From Marinobacter mobilis (lineage in GTDB: Bacteria > Pseudomonadota > Gammaproteobacteria > Pseudomonadales > Oleiphilaceae), in contig NZ_FNNE01000002.1 in assembly GCF_900106945.1 (NCBI RefSeq), forward strand, positions 1-64,000: a stretch of DNA of 64,000 nt, written 5' to 3'. Numbering within the stretch: position 1 is the stretch's first letter; each line of letters opens with the position of its first letter. The notes below the pieces were generated by a model. The model saw only the letters and a program-made list of their open reading frames with translations, was not told where the DNA came from and ran no database searches. The position numbers and the translations under genes were made by a program. Below, in pieces: positions 33,186-40,785 of the stretch.

Positions 33186-33902
33186 TCAGGCAGGTTTAAG
33201 AATCACCGTGTCCCTGGAGCGCTTTTCCGGAGCGTAGCGGTTCACCGCATGGCCACCGGGATAGCCGATGGAAAGACCACAGATGAGTTTGTAGTCAGGG
33301 TCAACGTTGAATCGCTTGCGAACCGGGCTGCCCCACACGGCCAGGGCGCCCTGGGGGCAGGTGCCCAATCCCTCTTCCTGGGCGGCCAGCATCAGGGACT
33401 GCAGGAAAATTCCGGCATCCAGGGCGCTGTATACGCCGAGGGCCTTGTTGATATACACGAAGATAACCGCCGGGGCATCGAAGAACTCAAAGTTACGTCG
33501 CATCTGGCGGTCGCGGGCTTGGTAGTCCTTGCGTTCGATGCCGAGGGTTTCATACAACCCCATGCCGCAGTCGAACTTGCGTTCCCGCAATTCCTGCGGG
33601 TACTTCACATCGGGATTATAGTCACCATCGGGCAGGATGTTTCCGGTGACGCCGTGCCACAGCTTCAACGGTAACGCCATTTTCTTTACCTGGCTGGCCC
33701 GGTCGTACTTGGCACACAGCTCATCCCGTATTTCCTGCCGAACCTGGCCGGTGGCTACCGCGATACGATAAGGCTGGGTATTGCCACCACTGGGGGATTG
33801 CAGGGCGTGATCGAGCACCCGCTCCAGAACGTCGGGGGGAATCTCGCGGTCCTCGAACTGGCGGATACTGCGACGGTGGTACAAGGCATCAACTACGTTC
33901 AT
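33186..33902 (-). CDS. Nitroreductase family protein
   Basis: A 238-residue FMN-dependent nitroreductase. The FMN-binding opening RRSIRQFEDREIPPDVLERVLDHALQSPSGGNTQPY and the C-terminal GLGTCPQGAL and LICGLSIGYP are diagnostic. It would reduce nitroaromatics or quinones with NAD(P)H. The start is ATG 33902, eight bases after GGAG; the frame extends to 34091 but that part overlaps the divergent DJ-1 gene region. Convergent with the hydrolase gene. Confidence 0.88.
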   Translation of the reverse strand: MNVVDALYHRRSIRQFEDREIPPDVLERVLDHALQSPSGGNTQPYRIAVATGQVRQEIRDELCAKYDRASQVKKMALPLKLWHGVTGNILPDGDYNPDVKYPQELRERKFDCGMGLYETLGIERKDYQARDRQMRRNFEFFDAPAVIFVYINKALGVYSALDAGIFLQSLMLAAQEEGLGTCPQGALAVWGSPVRKRFNVDPDYKLICGLSIGYPGGHAVNRYAPEKRSRDTVILKPA

Positions 33903-34080
33903 CCGGGCCGCTCCAGGTAGTGGCATGCAAGGTTGGTTACAGTATAAATAGTTGCTGAGGAAGGCAATAAGAACGGCAAAGCCAGAGGGCTGGCGCTCAT
34001 GTAGTATCCCGCTGTTACCCCTCCCTTCGTGAAGAGGCGCATCATGGTCAGACATTGCCATAACCAGAAGGGGGAACATC

Positions 34081-34662
34081 ATGTCTGACAAGAAACTGTT
34101 GCTGCTCGCGGGTGACTTTGCGGAAGACTACGAAACCATGGTGCCGTTTCAGGCGCTGACCATGTTGGGCTATGAGGTCCATGCGGTGTGCCCGGACAAA
34201 AAATCCGGCGACTCGGTCAAAACGGCCATTCATGATTTCGAAGGCGATCAGACTTACACCGAGAAGCCCGGCCATAATTTTGTCCTGACTTACGATTTTG
34301 ACGATGTTCGTGAAGAAGACTACGTTGGCCTGGTGGTTCCTGGCGGGCGGGCGCCGGAATACCTTCGGCTGAATGCTCGGGTGATTGAAATCGTACAGGC
34401 GTTCAACGCCGCTGGAAAGCCGATTGCGGCCGTTTGTCATGGTGCTCAGCTGCTGGCGGCGGCCGGGGTGCTGGACGGTCGAGAGTGCAGTGCTTACCCG
34501 GCGTGTGGACCGGACGTCCGGATGGCCGGTGGCACGTATATGGACATTCCGGTGGATCAGGCCCATGTGGAGGGTAACCTGGTGACCGCGCCGGCCTGGC
34601 CAGCACACCCGGCCTGGCTGTCAGCGTTTGTTAAACTGTTAGGGGCGCAGATCTCACTCTGA
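34081..34662 (+). CDS. DJ-1/PfpI family protein
   Basis: A 193-residue DJ-1/PfpI protein. [13 protein letters not shown] is the opening, with the conserved glutamate; [13 protein letters not shown] holds the nucleophile cysteine near residue 120. The family includes deglycases, glyoxalases and proteases; activity cannot be assigned. A GGGGGAAC site precedes the ATG. It is divergent from the nitroreductase, with a 178-base spacer. Confidence 0.88.
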   Translation: MSDKKLLLLAGDFAEDYETMVPFQALTMLGYEVHAVCPDKKSGDSVKTAIHDFEGDQTYTEKPGHNFVLTYDFDDVREEDYVGLVVPGGRAPEYLRLNARVIEIVQAFNAAGKPIAAVCHGAQLLAAAGVLDGRECSAYPACGPDVRMAGGTYMDIPVDQAHVEGNLVTAPAWPAHPAWLSAFVKLLGAQISL

Positions 34663-34745
34663 CGTCAGACCCGCAAACCCTGGACCCGTTGACCTTGCGC
34701 CCGGCAGTCGTGATGAGCGGCTGCCGGTCACTGGAGAAGGAACCC

Positions 34746-35054
34746 ATGTGCGAACTTTACGTAAAGGCTGACCCGATTCTCTACGAGTGCCGCTCCCGCT
34801 CCCTGCGGATCCGGGGTGTGGTGACCACCCTGCGGCTTGAAAACCAGTTCTGGGATATCCTGCAGGAAATTGCCGAGGTCGATGGCATGACCACCAACCA
34901 GTTAATCACAAAACTCTATGAAGAAGTGATGGAACTGCGGGGAGAAGTGGTGAACTTTGCGTCTTTTCTGAGGGTCAGCTGCACGCGTTACCTGGCTCAG
35001 AGAGACGCCAGGCCGGTGCCGTTGATGGTGGTCGGCAGGGAAGCAACGGGCTGA
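34746..35054 (+). CDS. Ribbon-helix-helix domain protein
   Basis: A 102-residue protein of the RHH_4 type. The ribbon and two helices are visible at VVTTLRLENQFWDILQEIAEVDGMTTNQLITKLYEEVM (about residues 22-60), then a helical tail with LRVSCTRYLAQR. Such proteins can bind DNA as dimers. It starts with a cysteine-bearing head (CELYVKADPILYECRSRS). AGAAGGA lies eight bases before ATG 34746. Role unknown. Confidence 0.78.
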   Translation: MCELYVKADPILYECRSRSLRIRGVVTTLRLENQFWDILQEIAEVDGMTTNQLITKLYEEVMELRGEVVNFASFLRVSCTRYLAQRDARPVPLMVVGREATG

Positions 35055-35055
35055 C

Positions 35056-35110
35056 CTGCACCCGGCCGCATTGCGGCAGGGTGTCCCGCAGGGTTTGACG
35101 TGCACTGGCC
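35056..35110 (-). pseudogene. Fragment of a second MOSC gene (5' end)
   Basis: On the minus strand TLRDTLPQCGRVQ closely matches TLLDTLPQCGRVE at the start of the MOSC protein at 30006-30518, with similar underlying bases. Only this 5' stub remains; the plus strand continues to another gene. It shows that part of the MOSC gene was once duplicated here. Confidence 0.6.
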
Positions 35111-35185
35111 TCGGCTATGGCCGGCTTGTGTTGATAAAGGCAGTTGCTACGGGCTTTAGCAACCGCCTTCGGGGCCGCTGGATTC

Positions 35186-36190
35186 TCAAGCAGGTACGGC
35201 AATTGGCAGACCGGTAAACCTGGCCAACAGAATCAGGTCTGCGGTCATCTGGTCTTGGCCTGCGTGGTTCAGCAGGGAGTGGCTCCGGCCATCCTTAAGA
35301 TTGAGCTGGATCTGGTGGTTGTTAAAGGTATGCCTGCCGGTCACCAACACGTTGTTGAGCTGTAGTGAGGCAATGTCCCGGAACGGGATCGCGTCGGTGT
35401 TGCCCAGGAAACGGAAGGCCTGGTGTTGCCCGTCAACGGTCACGCTACTGCCGCCGCTGGACAGGATCAGGAGCGTGCCCAGGCCGAAGGAAGCAAGCAT
35501 GACCAGGCTGTTGGTGATCATGCTGAACTCGGCATCCCAGCCACGACTCAGGATGTCGTTGGTGAGGTATACCGCGTCAATTGCGAAAGAGGCCAGCGGC
35601 CCCACCAGGAACGCGGCCGCAAAGGCCTGGATGATTTTTCCGCCACGAATCCGCAACTCGGTTGGACTGTGCTGGCGGATGCGGCCGGTGACAAAGTTGC
35701 TGCCGCCGGACACCGGTGCCGGGTCGGTCCGATAGGACGCGGGGTCCAGCCGGATCCCCGAAATGCTGTCGAGAGGTTGCTGAATCAGCTGGCGATCCTG
35801 GGCGGAGAGCTTGCCTTCCGGGTCGCGGGCGTAGACCACCGCAAACACTCCGAGTCCCAGAAAGACGCCGATGAGGCCACTCCACTGCCGCAGGTAATGG
35901 CGCTCGACACGTTGTTGTCCCGCTTCGACGCCGCCAAGGACCTTGTCCAGTCCCTCAATGGTCTTGGTCAGGTGGCCTATCAGCCAGAGGTCATGGTCAC
36001 TGGGATTTTCCCGGGCCTGAACTTCCGCCAGTTCCTGCATCAGCTCCGTTCGTTTGGACTGGATTTGAAGGAACTGGCCTGTCATTTGCTGGCTGTGGCT
36101 TTGCTGTCGTTCGATCGACTGATAAAGCTGGTACATCGCCGTCGTCACGAGGATCGAAACGCACAGGCCAATCGCGAACTTCTTAATCAT
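35186..36190 (-). CDS. Membrane protein with coiled coil and C-terminal domain shared with 16009-16902
   Basis: A 334-residue protein. An N-terminal helix (FAIGLCVSILVTTAMYQLY) is followed by a likely coiled coil (IERQQSHSQQMTGQFLQIQSK to VQARENP), more membrane segments near residues 115, 205 and 240, and a C-terminal soluble domain (IPFRDIASLQLNNVLV, IQLNLKDGRSHSLLNHAGQ, ARFTGLPIAVPA). The last part matches the pattern of the protein at 16009. ATG 36190 has AGGGAC upstream; a frame to 36418 has no site. Function unknown. Confidence 0.58.
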   Translation of the reverse strand: MIKKFAIGLCVSILVTTAMYQLYQSIERQQSHSQQMTGQFLQIQSKRTELMQELAEVQARENPSDHDLWLIGHLTKTIEGLDKVLGGVEAGQQRVERHYLRQWSGLIGVFLGLGVFAVVYARDPEGKLSAQDRQLIQQPLDSISGIRLDPASYRTDPAPVSGGSNFVTGRIRQHSPTELRIRGGKIIQAFAAAFLVGPLASFAIDAVYLTNDILSRGWDAEFSMITNSLVMLASFGLGTLLILSSGGSSVTVDGQHQAFRFLGNTDAIPFRDIASLQLNNVLVTGRHTFNNHQIQLNLKDGRSHSLLNHAGQDQMTADLILLARFTGLPIAVPA

Positions 36191-36280
36191 AATGTCCCTA
36201 TCGGTAAGAGTCGTGTTGAAAGCGGGCACCCGGGTCGGGGCTTGCCGGGGCTGCATGATATAGAAATTGCGTTCAGGAAA

Positions 36281-36303
36281 ACGGGGGCAGATCTGATTTT
36301 CTG
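36281..36303. repeat. Degenerate RAYT-end-like sequence
   Basis: CGGGGGCAGATCTGATTTTC resembles the RAYT end core GGGGTCAGATCGATTTT in the promoter-side spacer between 36190 and 36434. Confidence 0.4.
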
Positions 36304-36433
36304 AACGATTGCTCCAGATGTCGCGCTGATTGGCCCCGGTTTGGCTCGATTTCCACATTTGCCTGTATCGCCAATTCCGTAAGCGTGCTAAAACCTCACG
36401 CCCAGATAGTCTTCCCATTTCCAGGAACTCAGC

Positions 36434-36778
36434 ATGTCAGACAAATTTTTCTACAAAGGCCGGCAGGATGCGCGCCAGCATCACACCGCTTACGGTGGCT
36501 TCAAGACCAAGGCCAGCGAAAAGAGCGGCAGCAAGAAGTTCCCGTTGACGCTGGTGGTTACCAGCGAGGCGCGCCAGCAGGAGATCGAAGCCCTGGTGGC
36601 CGAGGCCGGGCTGCATGCAAACATTTCGGTGGATACCCGCGAGGGTGCCGTTGAATCCATCGCCGAGCTGACGGTTATCCTGAACAAAGGGGCGACGGTG
36701 ACAACCGAAAAAGGTCCTTCCCGTAATGACCCATGCCCCTGTGGCAGTGGTGTTAAATTCAAGAAGTGCTGCGGCTGA
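36434..36778 (+). CDS. SEC-C motif protein of the PBPRA1643 type
   Basis: A 114-residue protein. The first two thirds are a small domain ([37 protein letters not shown]) and the C-terminus is a SEC-C zinc motif ([20 protein letters not shown]). The combination matches a small gammaproteobacterial family of unknown role. ATG 36434 follows AGGAACTCAGC. Possibly involved in protein quality control, by analogy to the SecA tail; unproven. Confidence 0.83.
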   Translation: MSDKFFYKGRQDARQHHTAYGGFKTKASEKSGSKKFPLTLVVTSEARQQEIEALVAEAGLHANISVDTREGAVESIAELTVILNKGATVTTEKGPSRNDPCPCGSGVKFKKCCG

Positions 36779-36815
36779 AGCCGGAGTGAGCAATGAGCTT
36801 AAGCAGGGGTGAGTG

Positions 36816-37247
36816 ATGATTATTTGCGGAGTCGAGCTGACCGGTAGCGATGCGGTGCTGTGTTTCCTGAGCCTGGACCGGGGACAGTTCAGTCTTCCGG
36901 AGTGCAAAGTGCGCAAACTGTCGTTACCGAAAAACCATACCCGTGAGGACCTGAAGCAGTTTCAGGCGGTGTTTGCGGAACTGATGGTGGAGAACGGGGT
37001 GGCTGGTGTCGCGATCAAGGAGCGCATGCCAAAAGGCAAGTTCGCCGGTGGTGCGATCAGTTTCAAGCTTGAGGCTGCCATTCAGCTGATCAGCGGTGTT
37101 GAACTGGACGTCAGGTTGTTGCCCTCCGCGCTGATCAAATCCACCCTGGCCGCCAACCCGTTGCCAATCCCCTTTGCTGACACCGGGTTAAAGGTGTTTC
37201 AGGAAACCGCTTTTGTTGCCGCCTACGTAGGGCATACCGCGAAATAA
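36816..37247 (+). CDS. DUF3010 family protein
   Basis: A 143-residue protein of the DUF3010 family, with an RNase-H-like outline: MIICGVELTGSDAVLCFLSL opening and AIKERMPKGKFAGGAISFKLEAAIQL in the centre. Role unknown. It follows the SEC-C gene by 37 bases and probably shares its transcript, which ends in the terminator at 37268-37307. ATG 36816 is preferred to the GTG at 36813. Confidence 0.85.
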   Translation: MIICGVELTGSDAVLCFLSLDRGQFSLPECKVRKLSLPKNHTREDLKQFQAVFAELMVENGVAGVAIKERMPKGKFAGGAISFKLEAAIQLISGVELDVRLLPSALIKSTLAANPLPIPFADTGLKVFQETAFVAAYVGHTAK

Positions 37248-37267
37248 CGGCAGGGCGCAAATAGCAG

Positions 37268-37307
37268 AAAGGGCAGGCGGGTTGTGATAATCCGTCTGCC
37301 CTTTTTT
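37268..37307. terminator. Intrinsic terminator between DUF3010 and the VOC gene
   Basis: AAAGGGCAGGCGG (37268-37280) pairs with CCGTCTGCCCTTT (37292-37304), with one G-T pair, and a run of six T follows. It serves the rightward transcript; with A residues on its left it could also act on the convergent leftward gene. Confidence 0.85.
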
Positions 37308-37320
37308 GTTGACCGGCCCG

Positions 37321-37692
37321 TTACCCGAACTGGAAAAACGCCAGTTTGTTCCCGTCCGGATCACGCACATAAGCACCGTAGAACTGGTCGGGGATACGTT
37401 GCCCCGGTTCACCATCACAGGTGGCGCCCAGTTCGATGGCCTTGTTGTACATGGCGTCCACGGCCTCCTTGGAGCCCGCAGGCAGGGCAATCATATTGCC
37501 ATTGCCCGGCTGATTGGTTTCGCCATTATAGGGGGTGCAGACCGCCAACATGGGACTGGCCATGCTTTGGCCGATGAACGCAATGCGGCCCATATCCAGC
37601 AGTACTTTTGCCCCCGCGTCGCTCAGCAGGTTGGCGTAGAAGTCTTTGGCTTTCGCCATATCGCTGACACCAATGGTCACGTAGCCGATCAT
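37321..37692 (-). CDS. VOC family (glyoxalase-like) protein
   Basis: A 123-residue vicinal-oxygen-chelate protein. The first half starts YVTIGVSDMAKAKDFYANLL and the second ends YGAYVRDPDGNKLAFFQF, the usual paired beta-alpha-beta-beta-beta units. The metal ligands of true glyoxalase I are not all evident. GAGGAACAAC precedes ATG 37692. Function open. Confidence 0.85.
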   Translation of the reverse strand: MIGYVTIGVSDMAKAKDFYANLLSDAGAKVLLDMGRIAFIGQSMASPMLAVCTPYNGETNQPGNGNMIALPAGSKEAVDAMYNKAIELGATCDGEPGQRIPDQFYGAYVRDPDGNKLAFFQFG

Positions 37693-37864
37693 GTTGTTCC
37701 TCGCTGTTGTTGAGCATTCATTGTGTACTGATCTGCCGGGGAGCGATTGAAGGTCATCCAACCTGCCATCCCGGTTTGCGTTAACGGTTAGCGTCAGATC
37801 AGGTTAGATTAGATTGGATTCTTTTCAAAGGCTGGAGTGTGGGAAGTGACAGTTAAGAGGTGAA

Positions 37865-37985
37865 ATATGACAGCCGACGCAGCAGGTCTGCGCACTGGCT
37901 GCGCCAAAACCACCCGATGCCCCGGTGATCAACACGACCTTGCCTTTCAAATCGTACTGGAATGCCTCGCTGCATTCTAAGCCGT
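37865..37985 (-). pseudogene. N-terminal fragment of a short-chain dehydrogenase
   Basis: In a frame without its own stop-to-start structure the minus strand reads YDLKGKVVLITGASGGFGAA, with the nucleotide-binding TGASGGFG motif of SDRs, and then diverges after about 35 residues. No catalytic part remains. The stretch also has the CVGC sequence at its end, not typical of SDRs, which marks the break. Confidence 0.65.
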
Positions 37986-38163
37986 ACCAATCGGATGTCT
38001 GCGCGATTAGTTAAATATCGTTCGTCATAGGCCAAGCATTCAATCGTTGAGGGTATAACAATGGGCATCCTGCGGATGGCAGCCAGGATGTGCGGCCCCT
38101 GATTCCGCTGTTAAGGGGAATCAAAGCTGGCCGCTCAAACCTTCACCTTCATAGAGTCAAACA

Positions 38164-38452
38164 ATGATAGAAACGCCTTACGAATTCCTGTGCGACGGCA
38201 CAACTTGTCGTGGTGTTTTGTACACGCCGGACGCGGGTGGTAAAAATTTGCCGTGCATCGTGATGGCCCACGGTTTCGCGCTGACCCACGCGAGTGGCCT
38301 CGCACCGTTCAAGGAAGCCTTCTGCAATACAAATGCCGAATTCTGAAGTAAAGCACTATCCGGTTGGTCATGTCGACGTATACCGTGGTGAGCCTCTGGC
38401 TCAGTCCATCAGGGATCAGCTTGAGTTTCTGAGGCGACAGCTGCCGTTATAA
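38164..38452 (+). pseudogene. Alpha/beta hydrolase with the middle deleted
   Basis: An intact start gives GVLYTPDAGGKNLPCIVMAHGFALTHASG, the oxyanion-loop part of an alpha/beta hydrolase, up to FKEAF. The other end appears in a different frame: VKHYPVGHVDVYRGEPLAQ and SIRDQLEFLRRQLPL, a common hydrolase C-terminus, with its stop at 38450-38452. The nucleophile and acid between are gone and the frames do not join. Together with the SDR scrap it looks like a lost two-gene catabolic unit. Confidence 0.75.
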
Positions 38453-38453
38453 T

Positions 38454-38653
38454 GACGAGCAAACAAGGGGCATGATCAGATCGATTTCAGAGCAATCAGT
38501 CTGAGCGGGTTTCTTGTGTTCGCCTTCGTTGGAGTGTCCTCTGTAAACCATCCCCGATGGGTAACAGTGGTCCTGCGGTGTTGATCCTGACCACTTTTGT
38601 TCTTTTGTTTCCAGGCACCTGCGGACTGACGCAGGTGTAAGTGAGGTTGCTTC
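38454..38653. other. Spacer with a RAYT-end-like site
   Basis: AAGGGGCATGATCAGATCGATTTC at about 38465-38488 resembles the RAYT end core with an insertion. The rest carries no recognisable feature except the leader of the lpxR-like gene. Confidence 0.35.
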
Positions 38654-39646
38654 ATGTCATGGGCTCGTTTTCTGCTGGCGCTGCCGGTACTGGTTCTGTT
38701 TCTTCCCCTGTCCGCGGGTGCCGATACCCTGGCGCTGTCCTGGGACAATGATCTGATGGTCGGCTCAGACGGTCGCTATACCAATGGCGTTCGCCTGAGT
38801 TTTGTGGGCGATACCCACGATGACTGCGGTCGGCAGGACGGGGCTGTCTGCACCGTGGCCCGAGGGCTGGACCTGTTGCCGGGTATCGATGCTGCGGGCA
38901 ATAGCCACACGGTCACCATCAGCCTGGAACAGGCCATGATTACCCCCAGTGACATTACCCGTGAACAACCTGACTTTAATGACCTGCCCTATGCGGGGCT
39001 TACCAACCTTGAAATGGGGCTGTTCAGCAGGGACGACGATTCCATGGTGGGCTATGGATTCCGGTTTGGGGTACTGGGCCCTGATTCCCTTGCCGAGCAG
39101 GCCCAGACGTGGGTCCATGAACTCACCGGCTCCGATGAGCCGAAAGGTTGGGACGACCAGTTGGGGCAGGACCTGATTGGCGGTATCTGGGTGTCTGGTA
39201 CGCAACGGATGGTGCAGTGGGGGGGGGGCGGAGGGCTTGAAACCGAGGCGGGATACGCCTGGGCTGTTGATGCCAACAATTTCTTGGGCAATGCCCAGGT
39301 GGGGGGATTTGTGCGGGCCGGGCGAAACCTGCCCGGTAACCTGATTCCGGACTATTCAGGCTTCGGCACTGCGGGCTCGCTGGTGGGTGTGTTCGACAAG
39401 CCCGGTTTTGGTTGGGAGGTATTTGTGGGGGCTTCCGGGCAGTACATAGGATACTCCTACATCGTCGAACACAGTGGGCCCTATCATGTCGACGGCCGGG
39501 ACACGATCGCTGGACTGATCGTCGGTGGCAGCGTCCGCTGGGACCGTTTTGCAACCTCGCTGACCCTGCGCGGCTCCACGTCGCCGGTACGGGACAGCAA
39601 GAAGGTGCTGAGCTACGGTAACCTGTCGTTTATGTGGGCTCTCTAA
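38654..39646 (+). CDS. LpxR-type lipid A deacylase (DUF2219) with a poly-G run
   Basis: A 330-residue outer-membrane beta-barrel protein with a signal peptide (FLLALPVLVLFLPLSAGAD). It opens like LpxR (SWDNDLMVGSDGRYTNGVRLSF), with further family features such as DLPYAGLTNLEMGL and the paired barrel strands to the C-terminal YGNLSFMWAL. LpxR removes the 3'-acyloxyacyl chain from lipid A. An uninterrupted run of 10 G (39219-39228) encodes part of MVQWGGGGGLE; a change by one base would shift the frame in mid-gene, so phase variation is possible. The reading frame is intact in this sequence. Confidence 0.85.
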   Translation: MSWARFLLALPVLVLFLPLSAGADTLALSWDNDLMVGSDGRYTNGVRLSFVGDTHDDCGRQDGAVCTVARGLDLLPGIDAAGNSHTVTISLEQAMITPSDITREQPDFNDLPYAGLTNLEMGLFSRDDDSMVGYGFRFGVLGPDSLAEQAQTWVHELTGSDEPKGWDDQLGQDLIGGIWVSGTQRMVQWGGGGGLETEAGYAWAVDANNFLGNAQVGGFVRAGRNLPGNLIPDYSGFGTAGSLVGVFDKPGFGWEVFVGASGQYIGYSYIVEHSGPYHVDGRDTIAGLIVGGSVRWDRFATSLTLRGSTSPVRDSKKVLSYGNLSFMWAL

Positions 39647-39841
39647 ACCGGGAGGGCTCTGGTTTTAATCCATCCAGTGCCAGGGCGGGCAGCAGATCCG
39701 GCTGCAAGCTTGTCTCCAGTTCGTTCAACACCATCATGACCCATGCGCAGTGGGTGCCCTTGTCCGGGAAATCAGGACTACGTCTGTCCCGGGTTTACGG
39801 TAGACTGCTCTGCTAATTTACCGCAGCGCACTGGAGCCGCC

Positions 39842-40231
39842 ATGAGTGATAACCCGTTAACGCACGTACTCGAGATGGATGGCGAGGAACGGTATGACTA
39901 TTTTCTGGATGCCGTGGTTGAGGAGCGCGAGCTCTGGATACTGGTCAATGCCGACAACCACTTTCTGAAAATCGTTTCGGAAGAGGACCGGGTGGCGTAC
40001 TTGCCGGTCTGGCCCGGCTCGGATTTTGCGCTCGATTACGCGAAAGGAGCGGGGGATCTTTCGCCGAAATCGATCTCTCTGCCGGATTTTTTCAAGAAGT
40101 GGGTGCCGGGGCTAACCGGGGACGGGCTTGGGGTCGGCGTTTTCCCGGGGGCCGAGAGTGAACTCTGGATCACCGAGCCCGAAGAGTTGAAGAAGGACCT
40201 GCAAGAGGTACTGTCGGGCTCTGGCTTCTAG
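39842..40231 (+). CDS. DUF2750 family protein
   Basis: A 129-residue soluble protein of the DUF2750 family, small proteins of unknown role. The centre reads REERELWILVNADNHFLKI-like and LPVWPGSDFALDYA, with the WxPGxDF feature of the family. ATG 39842 is chosen; the frame is open further upstream without a site. It lies in front of, and convergent with, the pqi operon. Confidence 0.8.
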   Translation: MSDNPLTHVLEMDGEERYDYFLDAVVEERELWILVNADNHFLKIVSEEDRVAYLPVWPGSDFALDYAKGAGDLSPKSISLPDFFKKWVPGLTGDGLGVGVFPGAESELWITEPEELKKDLQEVLSGSGF

Positions 40232-40252
40232 CATCATATAGGGTCTGCAGGG

Positions 40253-40783
40253 TTATTGTTCGAGTCCGCTGACAATGACCCTCGCGGTGTCCTGCCAGCC
40301 TCGGTCCAGGGTTTCGACCAGTGTCGGGTAACCGTCTGCCGGAACCGGCGCTTGCCAGCTGATCGTACCCTGCCGGGGAGCTTCTCCAGCCTTGCTGAAC
40401 AGCCAGACGCCCCGAATGACCGCCTGATCGCCTCCGTCAGACTGTACGCCCTGGAACTGGCTGAGGCTGACCACGAGCTGGCCGGAGTCGGGCAGGTCAT
40501 GACTGGCGAGCGCTGCGTGAAGCGACCGTTCCAGCTGACTGTCCAGAGGCTCTGCCCAACGATGCTGGCGGGCGAGGTGAAGCTCGCTGTTGCTGAGCTG
40601 GTACACGATGCCCCCCTGGTCGAGATAACCGGCTAACCGAACCTCTACCGTTACCGAATGTGCGCCAATGGCCGTCGCGCCGGGTAGCAGGTACCCTGGC
40701 GGCGGAATCACGGGGGCCTGGCTACAGCCCGCCAGCAACACGGCGAACAGGCAGGCAAGGGCATATCGTCGTTGGGTCATCAT
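40253..40783 (-). CDS. pqiC: PqiC outer-membrane lipoprotein
   Basis: A 176-residue lipoprotein of the ABC-type transport auxiliary family. The lipobox is LLAGC (Cys near 20). Typical strands follow (VTVEVRLAGYLDQGGIVYQLS, RQHRWAEPLDSQLERSL). PqiC docks at the outer membrane for the PqiB tunnel. Its ATG ATG start follows the pqiB stop by two bases, so the operon is translationally coupled. Confidence 0.88.
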   Translation of the reverse strand: MMTQRRYALACLFAVLLAGCSQAPVIPPPGYLLPGATAIGAHSVTVEVRLAGYLDQGGIVYQLSNSELHLARQHRWAEPLDSQLERSLHAALASHDLPDSGQLVVSLSQFQGVQSDGGDQAVIRGVWLFSKAGEAPRQGTISWQAPVPADGYPTLVETLDRGWQDTARVIVSGLEQ

Positions 40784-40785
40784 GG

